Below, one piece after another: positions 1 to 9,611 of a DNA stretch of 64,000 nt (the stretch's first letter is position 1; every line of letters starts with the position of its first letter). Location of the stretch: contig JBGANK010000012.1 in assembly GCA_044222395.1 (NCBI GenBank), positions 11,350-75,349 of the forward strand, given 5' to 3'. This DNA comes from JAEUMD01 sp044222395. Lineage in GTDB: Bacteria > Pseudomonadota > Alphaproteobacteria > Rhizobiales > Hyphomicrobiaceae. Under the pieces are notes generated by a model, which saw nothing but the letters and a program-made list of their open reading frames with translations, ran no database searches and was not told where the DNA came from. A program made the translations under genes and the position numbers.

Positions 1-137
1 CCCCGACATCTGAGGGCGTGATGCTTTTCGCAAGCATCCGGCCCGTTCACGCCGCTGCTTGGCGGCAGCCGGCGTGGAACAAGGTGTCGGCACCCTGCCG
101 TGGAGTGCCGGACCGGATCCGCAAGAGGATGGAAGCA

Positions 138-1538
138 ATGCTTCAATACGGCTCTCGCCGATTTTCGACTCTGGTGATCGCACTGATGACATTCGCCCTG
201 ACGACCCAGTCCTACGCCGCCGACCGGTCTCGGCTCACCCAGTTCAAGCTCGACAACGGCATGGACGTGTTGGTGATCCCCGATCATCGCGCACCCGTCG
301 TCACGCACATGGTGTTCTACCGCGTCGGCGCCGCCGACGAGCCGCCAGGCAAGTCGGGCATTGCCCACTTCCTCGAGCATCTGATGTTCAAGTCGACCGA
401 AACGATTCCCTCTGGCGAGTTCTCCAAGACGGTCGCCCGCCTCGGCGGCCAGGACAATGCCTTCACGACGCAGGACGCCACCGCCTATTTCCAGCGCGTC
501 GCCAAGGAGCAGCTCGGCAAGATGATGGAGATGGAGTCGGACCGCATGGTCAATCTCCAGCTCACCGACAAGGAAGTCGTCACCGAGCGCGACGTGATCC
601 TCGAAGAGCGCCGCTCGCGCATCGAGAACTCTCCCTCCTCGCTGTTCAGCGAGCAGATGGAGGCCAGTCTCTACCTCAACCATCCCTATCGCATCCCGGT
701 TATCGGCTGGGAGCATGAGATTGCGCAGCTGTCGCGCGAGGATGCGTTGACCATGTACAAGCGCTACTACGCGCCCAACAATGCAATTCTCGTCGTTGCC
801 GGTGACATCGAGGCCGACGAGGTCAAGAAGCTTGCCGAGGCGAGCTATGGAAAGTTGAAGCCGGTCGAAGGCGTCACGACCAAGCGCTCACGCCCAAAGG
901 AACCGCCGGCCCGCGCGCCCCGCCGTCTCACGCTGGAGGACGCCCGTGCAGGTCAGCCGTCGATGCATCGCTACTACGCGGTGCCGAGCTATCCGACGGC
1001 GCCCAAGGGCGATGCCGAAGCGCTCGACGTTCTCGTCAAGTTGCTCGCCGACGGCGCCACCAGCCGCCTTTACAAGAAGGTGGTGGTCGAGAACAAGATT
1101 GCCTCTTCGGCCAACGGCTACTACGACGGCGGCAGCCTCGACAGCGGCAAGGTGGCATTCTACGCCGTCGCCCAGGACGCGGCGGATCTGCCCAAGATAG
1201 AGGCGGCTCTTGACGAACTGATTGCAGACGTCGCCCGCAATGGCCTGAGCGAGGCCGAACTCAAGCGCGCCAAGTCCGCCTATATCGCCGAATACATCTA
1301 CGATAGCGACAACCAGGCCACCCTGGCGCGTCGCTTCGGCTGGGGCCTGGCAACCGGGCTGACCATCGAGAGCATAGAGAACTGGCCGGATCGCATCCGC
1401 CAGGTCACCTCCGAAGACATCAAGCGCGTGGCGACCAAGTATCTCGACCTGCGCGCCTCGGTGACGGGCAACCTGCTGCCCAAGGAGCGCGCCACCGCCG
1501 ACAGCAAGTCGCCGCCGGCGCCGAAGTCCCGCTCGTGA
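138..1538 (+). CDS. M16 family zinc metallopeptidase, catalytic subunit
   Basis: Processing-peptidase-like zinc protease of the M16 (PqqL/insulinase) family, 466 aa, probably periplasmic. The inverted zinc motif HFLEH lies near residue 75 with the downstream glutamate region expected of M16A/B. The N-terminus (basic residues, a hydrophobic run, then SYAA) looks like a signal peptide. The ATG at 138 was preferred because AAGAGG ends nine bases upstream; ATG 129 is also possible, and the frame stays open to position 18. The next gene encodes an M16 partner without the zinc motif, so the two probably form a heterodimer. The substrate cannot be inferred. The family call is secure. Confidence 0.88.
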   Translation: MLQYGSRRFSTLVIALMTFALTTQSYAADRSRLTQFKLDNGMDVLVIPDHRAPVVTHMVFYRVGAADEPPGKSGIAHFLEHLMFKSTETIPSGEFSKTVARLGGQDNAFTTQDATAYFQRVAKEQLGKMMEMESDRMVNLQLTDKEVVTERDVILEERRSRIENSPSSLFSEQMEASLYLNHPYRIPVIGWEHEIAQLSREDALTMYKRYYAPNNAILVVAGDIEADEVKKLAEASYGKLKPVEGVTTKRSRPKEPPARAPRRLTLEDARAGQPSMHRYYAVPSYPTAPKGDAEALDVLVKLLADGATSRLYKKVVVENKIASSANGYYDGGSLDSGKVAFYAVAQDAADLPKIEAALDELIADVARNGLSEAELKRAKSAYIAEYIYDSDNQATLARRFGWGLATGLTIESIENWPDRIRQVTSEDIKRVATKYLDLRASVTGNLLPKERATADSKSPPAPKSRS

Positions 1539-1587
1539 AGCTGAGTTCTCTTCCAAATAGAGACGTGAGCCGCAACTAGGTGAGCAG

Positions 1588-2994
1588 ATGCCCAACATCA
1601 AACCGGTTACGGCGGCCGCATTGCGTGCGGTCCGCTGCCTTGCGCGCATCGACATCGCGCTTTCCATCGCCGTCCTCTTTCTCGCCCTCGCAGTCGCCTT
1701 CGTTCATCCGGCCCACGCCATGAAAATCCAGGAAGTGAAGAGCAAGGGTGGCATCGAGGCATGGCTCGTCGAGGAGCACTCCGTGCCGCTCATCGCCATG
1801 CGCTTCGCCTTCCGTGGCGGCAGCTCGCAGGACCCCGAAGGCAAGGGCGGTCTCGCCAACTTCATGTCGGCGATGCTCGACGAGGGTGCCGGCGACCTCA
1901 GCGCAAGCCAGTTCCAGGAGCGCCAGGAAGAGCTCGCCATGCGCATGAGCTATTCCGACAGCCGCGATGCATTCTTCGGCACCTTTGAAACGCTGACCGA
2001 GAATCGCGCCGAATCCGTCAAGCTGCTTCGTCTCGCACTGACCAAGCCACGCTTCGACGCCGACGCCGTCGAGCGCATCAAGAAACAGCTGCTCGCCAAT
2101 CTCGTCTACGCTGCGCGCAGCCCGGAGAAGGTCGCCTCCAAGAACTGGTACGCGAGCGCCTTCCCCAAGCACCCCTATGGCCGTCCTTCCGAAGGCACGA
2201 AGGAAACAATATCCGGCATCACGGGTGCTGATCTGGAGGCGTTCCGCAAACGCAACTTCGCCCGCTCCAACCTGAAGGTGTCGGTCGTCGGCGACATCGA
2301 TGCTGAGACGCTCGGCGGGATGCTCGATGAGATTTTCGGCGACCTTCCAGACAAGGCGGACTTGGCCGACGTGGCACAGACCGCACCGGTTGCCGGCGGT
2401 CTCGAGCAGGTCACCGAAATGGCCGTGCCGCAGTCGGTCGCCGTATTCGGCCTGCCGTCGGTCAAGCGCAAGCATCCGGATTTCATGACCGCCTTCGTCC
2501 TCAACCACATCCTCGGCGGCGGTGGCTTTGCCTCGCAGCTGATGGAGGAGGTGCGCGAGAAGCGCGGTCTTGCCTATTCGGTCTACTCCTACCTGCTGCC
2601 TGAGGACCACGCATCGACACTGGTGGGCTCGGTGGCGACCAAGAACGAGTCGATCGCAGAATCGCTCACTGTCATCCGCGACGTCCTGAAGCACATCGCC
2701 AGCAATGGCCCGACCCAGGAAGAACTCGACAACGCCAAGAAGTATCTCGTCGGCTCCTATGCGCTCCGGTTCGATACTTCGAGCAAGATCGCCAGCCAGC
2801 TCCTGGGATTGCAGCTCGAGGACTTCGGTCCCGACTACATCGAAAAGCGCAACGGGCTGATTGAGGCCGTCACCCTCGCCGACATAAAGCGGGTTGCCGC
2901 CGCCCAGCTCGACCCCAGCCAGCTGATCGTAACCATCGTCGGCCAGCCCGCGAACATGAAGGCTGACGGCAAGGCGCAGGCAGGCGGCGGCTAG
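1588..2994 (+). CDS. M16 family peptidase-like protein, non-catalytic partner
   Basis: M16-fold protein of 468 aa. At the place where the HxxEH zinc motif should be it reads GGLANFMSAML, so it is predicted to be catalytically inactive. The C-terminal half keeps the substrate-binding R/Y region (GGFASQLMEEVREKRGLAYSVYS). An N-terminal hydrophobic stretch ending in HAMK suggests export. It starts 49 bp after the active M16 gene on the same strand, the usual tandem arrangement of active and inactive subunits. A perfect hairpin follows downstream. Inactivity is inferred from the missing motif. Confidence 0.87.
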   Translation: MPNIKPVTAAALRAVRCLARIDIALSIAVLFLALAVAFVHPAHAMKIQEVKSKGGIEAWLVEEHSVPLIAMRFAFRGGSSQDPEGKGGLANFMSAMLDEGAGDLSASQFQERQEELAMRMSYSDSRDAFFGTFETLTENRAESVKLLRLALTKPRFDADAVERIKKQLLANLVYAARSPEKVASKNWYASAFPKHPYGRPSEGTKETISGITGADLEAFRKRNFARSNLKVSVVGDIDAETLGGMLDEIFGDLPDKADLADVAQTAPVAGGLEQVTEMAVPQSVAVFGLPSVKRKHPDFMTAFVLNHILGGGGFASQLMEEVREKRGLAYSVYSYLLPEDHASTLVGSVATKNESIAESLTVIRDVLKHIASNGPTQEELDNAKKYLVGSYALRFDTSSKIASQLLGLQLEDFGPDYIEKRNGLIEAVTLADIKRVAAAQLDPSQLIVTIVGQPANMKADGKAQAGGG

Positions 2995-3110
2995 CTTCGA
3001 TGACCGGCTGTAGAGGGTGGACCGCCTGGCGATGCGCCACCGTGTGTCGCCCCGCCTGAAATCTGGCACGCCAGACCAATGCCTGCACAACCTTGAACTT
3101 CGGAATTATT

Positions 3111-3136
3111 CACCCGCGACAAACCTGTCGCGGGTG
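3111..3136 (+). terminator. Hairpin terminator after the M16 pair
   Basis: Perfect 11-bp inverted repeat (CACCCGCGACA / TGTCGCGGGTG) with a 4-base loop, located 117 bp after the second M16 gene. The following bases (TTGACTTTCC) are only moderately T-rich, so terminator function is likely but not certain. Confidence 0.6.
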
Positions 3137-3219
3137 TTGACTTTCCGGCCGCCTGTGTTGGCATTCACCGTCAAAGCATTTTAGGAATCGAAGATCAGGA
3201 TCGAGACGAGGTGGGTCGG

Positions 3220-4599
3220 ATGCCGCGCGAAGCAGAGCCGCAGTCAGTCACGAGTAAAGCAGCGCAACCGCCCGCCTACGTGCAGTCCCTGGAGGGCGTC
3301 ATGTCGGCACGGATCGGCAAGCATGGCCTGTCGGACCGCCTTCTGGGCCAGTATCTGCGCCGCGCCGTCGACCCGCTGACCATCCTCAAGAACAACTACG
3401 AGACCGGCCGCCTGCCGCTTTTGACGATCCCCGAGGACACAGCCGATCTCGACGAGGCCGAGGTGGCATTGAAGCGCCTATCCAAGGGCGCCCGCCTGAT
3501 CGTCTTCTTCGGCACCGGCGGCTCCGGGCTCGGCGGCCAGACCCTGGCACAGATGGCCGGCTGGAATATTCCAGGCGGCGGCGATGCCTATCAGCGTACC
3601 CGCCCGCGCACCCGCTTCCTCGACAACCTCGACGGCATGACGCTCACCGGCGCATTGACCGGCCTCGACTTCGCCAAGACGCGCTTTGTCGTGACCTCCA
3701 AGTCGGGCGGCACCACCGAGACGCTGGCCCAGGCGATCGCTGCCATTCAGGCCGTGCGCGAGGCCGGCCTCGAAGCCAAGATCCCGGAACTGTTCCTCGG
3801 CATCACCGAGCCCGCCAAGAAAGGCAAGCAGAACGGATTGCGCGAGCTTTTCGACAGCCTGTCGATCCCGATGATCGAGCACCACACCGGCATTGGTGGC
3901 CGCTTCTCGTGCCTTACCAACGTCGGGCTGATGCCGGCCATGGCGCGCGGCCTTGATGCACGCGCCATTCGTGCCGGCGCACACGATGTTATAGCCGCCA
4001 TGATGGCGGCCAAGACGCCGAAGGACTTCGCTCCCGCGGTTGGTGCCGCCGCCGCCGTCGCGCTTTCCAAGGAGAAGGGCATCCACACCTTGGTCATGAT
4101 GCCATATTCCGATCGGCTTGGCCGCATGTCGGAGTGGTTCGTTCAGCTGTGGGCCGAAAGCCTCGGCAAGAACGGAAATGGCACCAGCCCCATTCCGTGC
4201 TTGGGCCCGCTCGACCAGCACAGCCAGCTCCAGCTCTTCATGGACGGCCCGCGCGAGCACTACATCACCATCATCCGCGTCGCCTCCGAAGGCACCGGGC
4301 CGAAGCTCGACGCCAAGCTGGCGAAAGCCGCAGGCGCCCCTTACATGGCCGGCCGTCACGTCGGCGACGTCGTCTCCGCCCAGGCTCATGCCATCGCCGA
4401 GGCGCTGGGCGAGGCCGGCCGCCCGGTTCGCACGTTCGATCTGGAACGGCTCGACGAGCGCTCGATCGGCGCGCTGCTCATGCACTTCATGATCGAGACC
4501 ATTCTAGCCGGGCGCATGCTCTTCATCGATCCGTTCGACCAGCCTGCCGTCGAGCTGGCCAAGGTTCTGACGCGCCGCAACCTTGGCGGCAAGGGCTGA
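3220..4599 (+). CDS. pgi: Glucose-6-phosphate isomerase (SIS-fold)
   Basis: Interconverts glucose 6-phosphate and fructose 6-phosphate in cytoplasmic sugar metabolism. The 459-aa product has a double SIS fold: GTGGSGLGG near residue 97, the sugar-phosphate loop TSKSGGTTET near 151, and the PGI-type signature GGRFSCLTNVGL near 227. It is shorter than the ~550-aa enterobacterial enzyme and closer to the compact bacterial forms. ATG 3220 was chosen because ACGAGG ends nine bases upstream; an in-frame GTG sits at 3211. It is followed after 71 bp by mutL with no functional link. A related SIS-domain isomerase is the main alternative. Confidence 0.82.
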   Translation: MPREAEPQSVTSKAAQPPAYVQSLEGVMSARIGKHGLSDRLLGQYLRRAVDPLTILKNNYETGRLPLLTIPEDTADLDEAEVALKRLSKGARLIVFFGTGGSGLGGQTLAQMAGWNIPGGGDAYQRTRPRTRFLDNLDGMTLTGALTGLDFAKTRFVVTSKSGGTTETLAQAIAAIQAVREAGLEAKIPELFLGITEPAKKGKQNGLRELFDSLSIPMIEHHTGIGGRFSCLTNVGLMPAMARGLDARAIRAGAHDVIAAMMAAKTPKDFAPAVGAAAAVALSKEKGIHTLVMMPYSDRLGRMSEWFVQLWAESLGKNGNGTSPIPCLGPLDQHSQLQLFMDGPREHYITIIRVASEGTGPKLDAKLAKAAGAPYMAGRHVGDVVSAQAHAIAEALGEAGRPVRTFDLERLDERSIGALLMHFMIETILAGRMLFIDPFDQPAVELAKVLTRRNLGGKG

Positions 4600-4670
4600 A
4601 TTGCGGCTCGACTTGGGTCAGACGAGTTAATGTGCGCGTAGGGGCCGATAGCGAGCCTGAGGAATGCGCC

Positions 4671-6521
4671 ATGCCCATCCGCCAATTGTCACCGCAGACC
4701 GTGAATCGGATCGCCGCCGGCGAGGTGATCGAGCGGCCGGCGAGTGTCGTCAAGGAACTCGTCGAGAACGCCATCGACGCCGGCGCCGCCGACATCGACA
4801 TCGTCATGGCTGGTGGCGGCCTGTCGCTGATCCGCGTCACCGACGACGGCGATGGCATGAGCCCGTCCGATCTTTCGCTCGCCGTCGAGCGCCACGCCAC
4901 CTCGAAATTGACCGACGAGGATCTGTTCGACATCCGCACGCTCGGTTTCCGCGGCGAAGCGCTGCCCTCGATCGGTTCCATCGCCCGTCTCGAGATTGCC
5001 TCACGTCTGCGTGACGCCGGCGAAGCCTTTGGCATCGTCGTCGATCGCGGCCGCAAGAACGGCATCGGGCCGGCAGCCGCCAACACCGGCACGCGCGTCG
5101 AGGTTCGCGACCTTTTTTCCGCGACGCCCGCGCGCCTGAAGTTCCTGAAGTCGGAGCGCGCCGAGAACATGGCGGCGACCGAAGTCGTGCGCCGTATCGC
5201 CATGTCCAACCCCGCCATCGCCTTCACGTTGACGACGGGCGAGCGCGCTAGCCTCAAGCTGCCGGCTGCCGGGCCTGGACCCGATGGCCTGTTGGCACGC
5301 CTCGGCCGCATCATGGGCCGCGAGTTCATGGACGACGCGCTTGCGATTGCTGGCGAGCGCGACGGAATAGTCTTGCAAGGCTTTGCCGGTTTGCCGACGC
5401 TGCATCGTGGCGACCAGACCCAACAGTACCTGTTCGTCAATGGCCGCCCGGTGAAAGACCGCCTGTTGGTCGGCGCCGTGCGTGCGGCCTATGGCGATCT
5501 GATCCCCAAGGGACGCTTTCCCTTGCTGGCGCTGTTCGTGACGCTCGACCCGCACGCCGTCGACGTCAACGTGCATCCGACCAAGGCCGAGGTGCGCTTT
5601 CGCGACGCTGGCGCGGTCCGCTCGCTCATCATCGGTGGCCTGCGCGCCGCCCTCGAAGCCGCCGGCCATCGCGCCTCGGCCCAGGGCGGCATCGCCACCA
5701 TCGATACGCTGGTTGCATCTGTGGCGGCGCGCGATCCGCGGTCCATCCCGGAAGCGCCGCGGCACGATATGTCGACCTCCCCGCAAGGCTGGAGCGGATC
5801 GGCGCGCCATCACCCGCCACCACGACCCTCGCGCCACCAGTCCGGCTTTGCCGAGGCCATGCAGGCGCCCTTCGACGCGTTCGCCGAGCCCAGTGCCGAC
5901 AGTGCGCCCGACAGCGCGCCTCTGCCGGATGAGCTGCTCGATCGCCCGCTCGGTGCTGCGCGCGCTCAGCTGCACGAGACCTACATCGTTGCCCAGACAC
6001 GCAACTCCGTCGTCATCGTCGATCAGCACGCCGCCCACGAGCGTCTGGTCTATGAGCGCATGAAGCGGGCGCTCGCAAATGGCGGCATTGCTCGCCAGAC
6101 GTTGCTCATTCCAGCCATCATCGAGCTTGGCGATGCGGAGGCTGAACTGCTGGCCGAGCGTGCTGGCGAACTGGCCGAGTTGGGCCTCGTCTTGGAGTCG
6201 TTCGGCGTAGGTGCGGTCGCGGTGCGCGAGGTCCCGGCCCTGCTCGGCACATCCGATGTCACAGGCCTTGTCAAGGACCTCGCCGCCGAGCTGCTCGCGG
6301 AAGGTGAAGGCCTCGCTCTCAAGGATAGGCTCGACGCGATCGCCTCGCGCATGGCCTGTCACGGCAGCGTGCGCGCCGGCCGGCGCCTCACTGGCGAGGA
6401 GATGAACGCATTGCTGCGCGAGATGGAGGCGACGCCATATTCCGGTCAATGCAATCATGGCCGCCCCACCTACGTCGAGCTTAAGCTGACCGACATTGAG
6501 CGCCTGTTCGGCCGCAGGTAG
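4671..6521 (+). CDS. mutL: DNA mismatch repair protein MutL
   Basis: MutL couples mismatch recognition by MutS to strand incision. The 616-aa product opens with the GHKL ATPase region (VNRIAAGEVIERPASVVKEL, then GFRGEALPSIGSIA). The C-terminal domain carries the endonuclease motif DQHA-x2-E-x4-E (DQHAAHERLVYE), plus ACHGSVRAG and CNHGRPT metal-site motifs, so this is a nicking MutL of the type found in bacteria without MutH. The reading frame is open for another 179 codons upstream, but that part lies over pgi and has no MutL similarity; the ATG at 4671 fits the family start exactly. Confidence 0.95.
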   Translation: MPIRQLSPQTVNRIAAGEVIERPASVVKELVENAIDAGAADIDIVMAGGGLSLIRVTDDGDGMSPSDLSLAVERHATSKLTDEDLFDIRTLGFRGEALPSIGSIARLEIASRLRDAGEAFGIVVDRGRKNGIGPAAANTGTRVEVRDLFSATPARLKFLKSERAENMAATEVVRRIAMSNPAIAFTLTTGERASLKLPAAGPGPDGLLARLGRIMGREFMDDALAIAGERDGIVLQGFAGLPTLHRGDQTQQYLFVNGRPVKDRLLVGAVRAAYGDLIPKGRFPLLALFVTLDPHAVDVNVHPTKAEVRFRDAGAVRSLIIGGLRAALEAAGHRASAQGGIATIDTLVASVAARDPRSIPEAPRHDMSTSPQGWSGSARHHPPPRPSRHQSGFAEAMQAPFDAFAEPSADSAPDSAPLPDELLDRPLGAARAQLHETYIVAQTRNSVVIVDQHAAHERLVYERMKRALANGGIARQTLLIPAIIELGDAEAELLAERAGELAELGLVLESFGVGAVAVREVPALLGTSDVTGLVKDLAAELLAEGEGLALKDRLDAIASRMACHGSVRAGRRLTGEEMNALLREMEATPYSGQCNHGRPTYVELKLTDIERLFGRR

Positions 6522-6546
6522 CAAATGCGCGCACGCATTGGGCGCG

Positions 6547-7506
6547 TCACCGCCCGTTGCCGGTACGCACGATCAGCACGACGCCTGCGATACCGAGCAG
6601 GATCGGCACCAGCATCGCGACATCGAAAGCAGGAGCCTGGATCAGCCCGGCGCGCGCCGCCAGCGTTTGCAGGCCGTAGGCCGAAAGCGGCGTCAGTGCA
6701 CTGGTCGCCAGGAAATTCGAAGTGCCGATCTTGACCACCGACGAGAACTGCAGGTAGGTCATCGCGGTCAGGATTGCTGTGCCGAACAGCAGTGCAAGCA
6801 AGATCGTCGGCGCGTGCACGAAGGCCGTAGGCGACGGCGCGACCTTGTCCATCGACCCGAGACCAGCTGCGGCGCCCATCATCGCCAATCCTGTTACTGC
6901 GAGGCTCAGCAAGGTTGTCGCCAGCACCACCAGACCTGTGACGCGGATCTTCTCGCCTATGCTTTCCGCGGCACGGTTCCACGGATGAAACTCACTGGCG
7001 AATGTCTTGACGGCAACCGTCAGCGCGCACAGCACACCGAGCACGATCGCCACCCCGCGCCGGTCCGACGGCACCCACGCCAGCACCGGCACGACCGCTG
7101 CAATGACGATCAACCCGCCCACCACTTGCCGCAGCGTGATCCGCGCCGAAAAGAGCCACCAGCCGATCAGCAGCGAGGCCGGCACCGAGAGCCGCGCCGT
7201 CAGACTCGCCTCCGCAGGTGACATCAGCCCGACCAGCAGGAAATAGATCGCCTCCAGCGCAACGCTGGCGCCGCCGAACACCCAGCTCTGCGGCGCGCGG
7301 ATGATGGCCGCTGCATCTTTGCCGGCTCCACTCGTCGCCAGCATCACGACGGAAGTACCGATCAGCGCATAAAGCACGAACACGATCACACTAACGCCCT
7401 GCGCCACGGCATAGGCATAAAGCACGTTGAGTGCCGACACGGCGATGACGAACAGCCCCGCCTCGATCCAGCCGACGGTCGCGTTGTGGTCACTTCTGCC
7501 GCTCAC
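6547..7506 (-). CDS. EamA/DMT-type membrane transporter
   Basis: Integral membrane protein of 319 aa with about ten hydrophobic segments arranged as two similar halves, the pattern of the drug/metabolite (EamA) transporter superfamily. No substrate can be inferred. It starts with GTG overlapping the rsmD stop codon as GTGA, so it is translationally coupled to rsmD and is the last gene of the rluB-rsmD operon. The frame stays open upstream of 7506, but that stretch is antisense-like shadow inside rsmD. The transporter class is likely but not certain. Confidence 0.65.
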   Translation of the reverse strand: MSGRSDHNATVGWIEAGLFVIAVSALNVLYAYAVAQGVSVIVFVLYALIGTSVVMLATSGAGKDAAAIIRAPQSWVFGGASVALEAIYFLLVGLMSPAEASLTARLSVPASLLIGWWLFSARITLRQVVGGLIVIAAVVPVLAWVPSDRRGVAIVLGVLCALTVAVKTFASEFHPWNRAAESIGEKIRVTGLVVLATTLLSLAVTGLAMMGAAAGLGSMDKVAPSPTAFVHAPTILLALLFGTAILTAMTYLQFSSVVKIGTSNFLATSALTPLSAYGLQTLAARAGLIQAPAFDVAMLVPILLGIAGVVLIVRTGNGR

Positions 7507-8084
7507 GCGCCGGACGCCTCTTTGTTCGATTGCCAGATCAGAAACAACACGTCCGTATCCCCCCACGTGCGCCGATCGATTTCGCAGTATCCCGCAGGCA
7601 CCGCGATCTCCTCGCCCGTTCGCTCCTCCACCACGGCGAGCGCTCCCGGCTTCAGCCAGCCCCCCTCGGCGAGCACCGTCAATGCAATCGCCGCGAGCCC
7701 CTTGCCATAAGGTGGATCGAGAAACGCGATGTCGAAGGCTTCCATGTTTCCCGCAGGTCCCAGGTCGGTCGCTGGACGCCGGAACAGCCGCGTCACGCCG
7801 GTCAGTCCGAACGCCTCCACGTTGCGGCGGATGAGTGCGCGCGCGTTGCTGTCGGTTTCCACGAACAGGCAATAGCGCGCCCCGCGCGAGATCGCCTCCA
7901 GGCCGAGCGCGCCGGTGCCGGCGAACAGATCGATCACCCGCGCGCCTTCGAGCGGCGGCACGGCGCTGTTGTGGGCAAGGATGTTGAACACGGATTCGCG
8001 CACGCGATCCGATGTCGGGCGCAGGCCTTCATGTTTCGGCGCGGCGAGCGAACGCCCCTTCAAGGCCCCCCCGACGATGCGCAT
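7503..8084 (-). CDS. rsmD: 16S rRNA (guanine966-N2)-methyltransferase RsmD
   Basis: Methylates G966 of 16S rRNA during 30S assembly using S-adenosylmethionine. The 193-aa product is normal length for RsmD. It has the N-terminal MRIVGGALKGR signature, the SAM-binding motif DLFAGTGALGLEA near residue 55 and the catalytic DPPYG motif near 130. Its ATG overlaps the rluB stop as TGATG, so the two rRNA-modification genes are coupled, and its own stop overlaps the start of the transporter gene. Confidence 0.93.
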   Translation of the reverse strand: MRIVGGALKGRSLAAPKHEGLRPTSDRVRESVFNILAHNSAVPPLEGARVIDLFAGTGALGLEAISRGARYCLFVETDSNARALIRRNVEAFGLTGVTRLFRRPATDLGPAGNMEAFDIAFLDPPYGKGLAAIALTVLAEGGWLKPGALAVVEERTGEEIAVPAGYCEIDRRTWGDTDVLFLIWQSNKEASGA

Positions 8085-9106
8085 CAGCTGCGGTCCCGTT
8101 GCTTGTCGGTGCCAGCGCGAACGCCGCTGTTGCCTCCGCCGCGGCCGCTGCGCGCCTCGATGAGATTGGGACGGTCGAGCCCGAGCTGCGCTGCGGTTGT
8201 CTGGCCGAGTTGGTCGGCAAGCACGCGACGTTTGACCGGTTCCGCCTCTCCCGGCTTCAGGTCGAGCAGCTGGAACGGCCCGTAGGAGACGCGGATCAGC
8301 CGGTTCACCTGCAAGCTCAGATGCTCCAGGATACGCCGCACCTCGCGGTTCTTTCCTTCGCGCAGCGCCATCGTCAGCCAGATGTTGCCGCCCTGCAAGG
8401 TGTCTAGCGTCGCTTCCACCGGTCCATAACGCACACCCTCGATGGTGATGCCGTCCTTCAGCTTGTCGAGATCGGCCTGGCTGACGCGCCCAAGCGCACG
8501 CACGCGATAGCGCCTGAGCCAGCCCGTCGCCGGTAGCTCCAGATGCCGCGCCAGTGCTCCGTCGTTGGTGAGCAGCAGCAGCCCTTCCGTGTTGAAATCG
8601 AGCCGCCCGACCGAGATCACGCGCGGCAGGCCCGCCGGCAGATTGTCGAACACGGTCGGCCGGCCCTCCGGATCCGAATGCGTCGTCACCAGCCCCCTTG
8701 GCTTGTGGTAACGCCACATGCGCGGCGGCTCGGCTTGCGGCAGCGGCTTGCCGTCGACCAGCACGCTGTCGCCCGCACTGACCTCGCAGGCAGGGCTCGT
8801 CAGCCGTTTGCCGTTGACGACGACGCGGCCGTCTGCGATCCAGCGTTCCGCCTCGCGCCGCGAGCAAAGACCCGCCCGCGCCATTGCCCGCGCGATCCGC
8901 ATCGGCCCTTGCGGCTCCGCGGACACGTCAGCTCGCCCGGGTCGGTGTGCAGCGCCAGTCCTGTCCGCGCTTGGAGCGGTGACGTGAGCCTTGCCCTTGC
9001 CGGATTTCGTGTGCGCTGTCCCGCCCGCGCGCCTGCCGGCACCAGGCTTGCCAGGTCCGGACGCTGGACGACGGTCGCTTCTTGAAGGAGGTTTGCTCTT
9101 GGTCAT
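8084..9106 (-). CDS. rluB: 23S rRNA pseudouridine synthase, RluB/RsuA family
   Basis: Isomerises uridine to pseudouridine in rRNA, most likely in 23S rRNA. The 340-aa product has a basic low-complexity N-terminal extension (about residues 1-66), an S4 RNA-binding domain (IARAMARAGLCSRREAE and following) and the RsuA/RluB/RluE catalytic core with the aspartate in GRLDFNTEGLLLLTNDG. The C-terminal tail is also basic. It is the first gene of the rluB-rsmD-transporter operon. Its start lies only 33 bp from that of the divergent tadA. The exact target position is inferred from family only. Confidence 0.88.
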   Translation of the reverse strand: MTKSKPPSRSDRRPASGPGKPGAGRRAGGTAHTKSGKGKAHVTAPSADRTGAAHRPGRADVSAEPQGPMRIARAMARAGLCSRREAERWIADGRVVVNGKRLTSPACEVSAGDSVLVDGKPLPQAEPPRMWRYHKPRGLVTTHSDPEGRPTVFDNLPAGLPRVISVGRLDFNTEGLLLLTNDGALARHLELPATGWLRRYRVRALGRVSQADLDKLKDGITIEGVRYGPVEATLDTLQGGNIWLTMALREGKNREVRRILEHLSLQVNRLIRVSYGPFQLLDLKPGEAEPVKRRVLADQLGQTTAAQLGLDRPNLIEARSGRGGGNSGVRAGTDKQRDRS

Positions 9107-9139
9107 GTTGGATCGGTTGAGGAAACGGTGGGGCCCCTT

Positions 9140-9601
9140 ATGGCACTAGCCGCGCCAAACGACCATATGGGCCGCGCCTTGCAGGAGGCAGCGGCAGCCG
9201 CCGCGCGCGGCGAGGTGCCGGTCGGCGCGGTGATCGTTGGCCCTGATGGCGCCGTATTGGCCGCCGCCGGCAACCGCACGCGCGAGCTTATGGATCCAAC
9301 CGCCCACGCCGAAATCCTGGCGATCCGTGCCGCCTGCGCGGCGCTCGGCTCCGAGCGGCTCACCGGCTGCGATCTCTACGTCACCCTCGAGCCATGCCCG
9401 ATGTGCGCGACGGCCATCTCGTTTGCCCGCATTCGCCGTCTCTATTTCGGCGCATCCGACCCCAAGGGTGGCGGCGTCATCAATGGTCCGCGCATCTACA
9501 ACCAGTCGACCTGTCACCACGCGCCTGAAATCTACGACGGGTTGGGTGAGGAAGAGGCGGCGGCCCTGCTCAAAAAGTTCTTCGAAGCTCGGCGCGATTG
9601 A
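9140..9601 (+). CDS. tadA: tRNA-specific adenosine deaminase TadA
   Basis: Converts the wobble adenosine of tRNA-Arg(ACG) to inosine. The 153-aa cytidine/deoxycytidylate deaminase fold shows the zinc ligand and proton shuttle in HAE near residue 53 and the PCPMC zinc-cysteine pair near 83. Length is normal for TadA. An in-frame GTG at 9128 is possible, but ATG 9140 matches the family N-terminus better. The gene is divergent from rluB with a very short shared upstream region, and it converges on the patatin gene 10 bp after its stop. Confidence 0.92.
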   Translation: MALAAPNDHMGRALQEAAAAAARGEVPVGAVIVGPDGAVLAAAGNRTRELMDPTAHAEILAIRAACAALGSERLTGCDLYVTLEPCPMCATAISFARIRRLYFGASDPKGGGVINGPRIYNQSTCHHAPEIYDGLGEEEAAALLKKFFEARRD

Positions 9602-9611
9602 ACCCGCACGC

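Noticed and set aside
1576..3090. Long minus-strand open frame opposite the second M16 gene
   Set aside because: Typical antisense shadow of a GC-rich gene; the plus-strand product is clearly M16-like.
4134..4670. Upstream extension of the mutL frame by 179 codons
   Set aside because: It overlaps pgi on the same strand in another frame, has no MutL similarity, and the family start is clearly at 4671.
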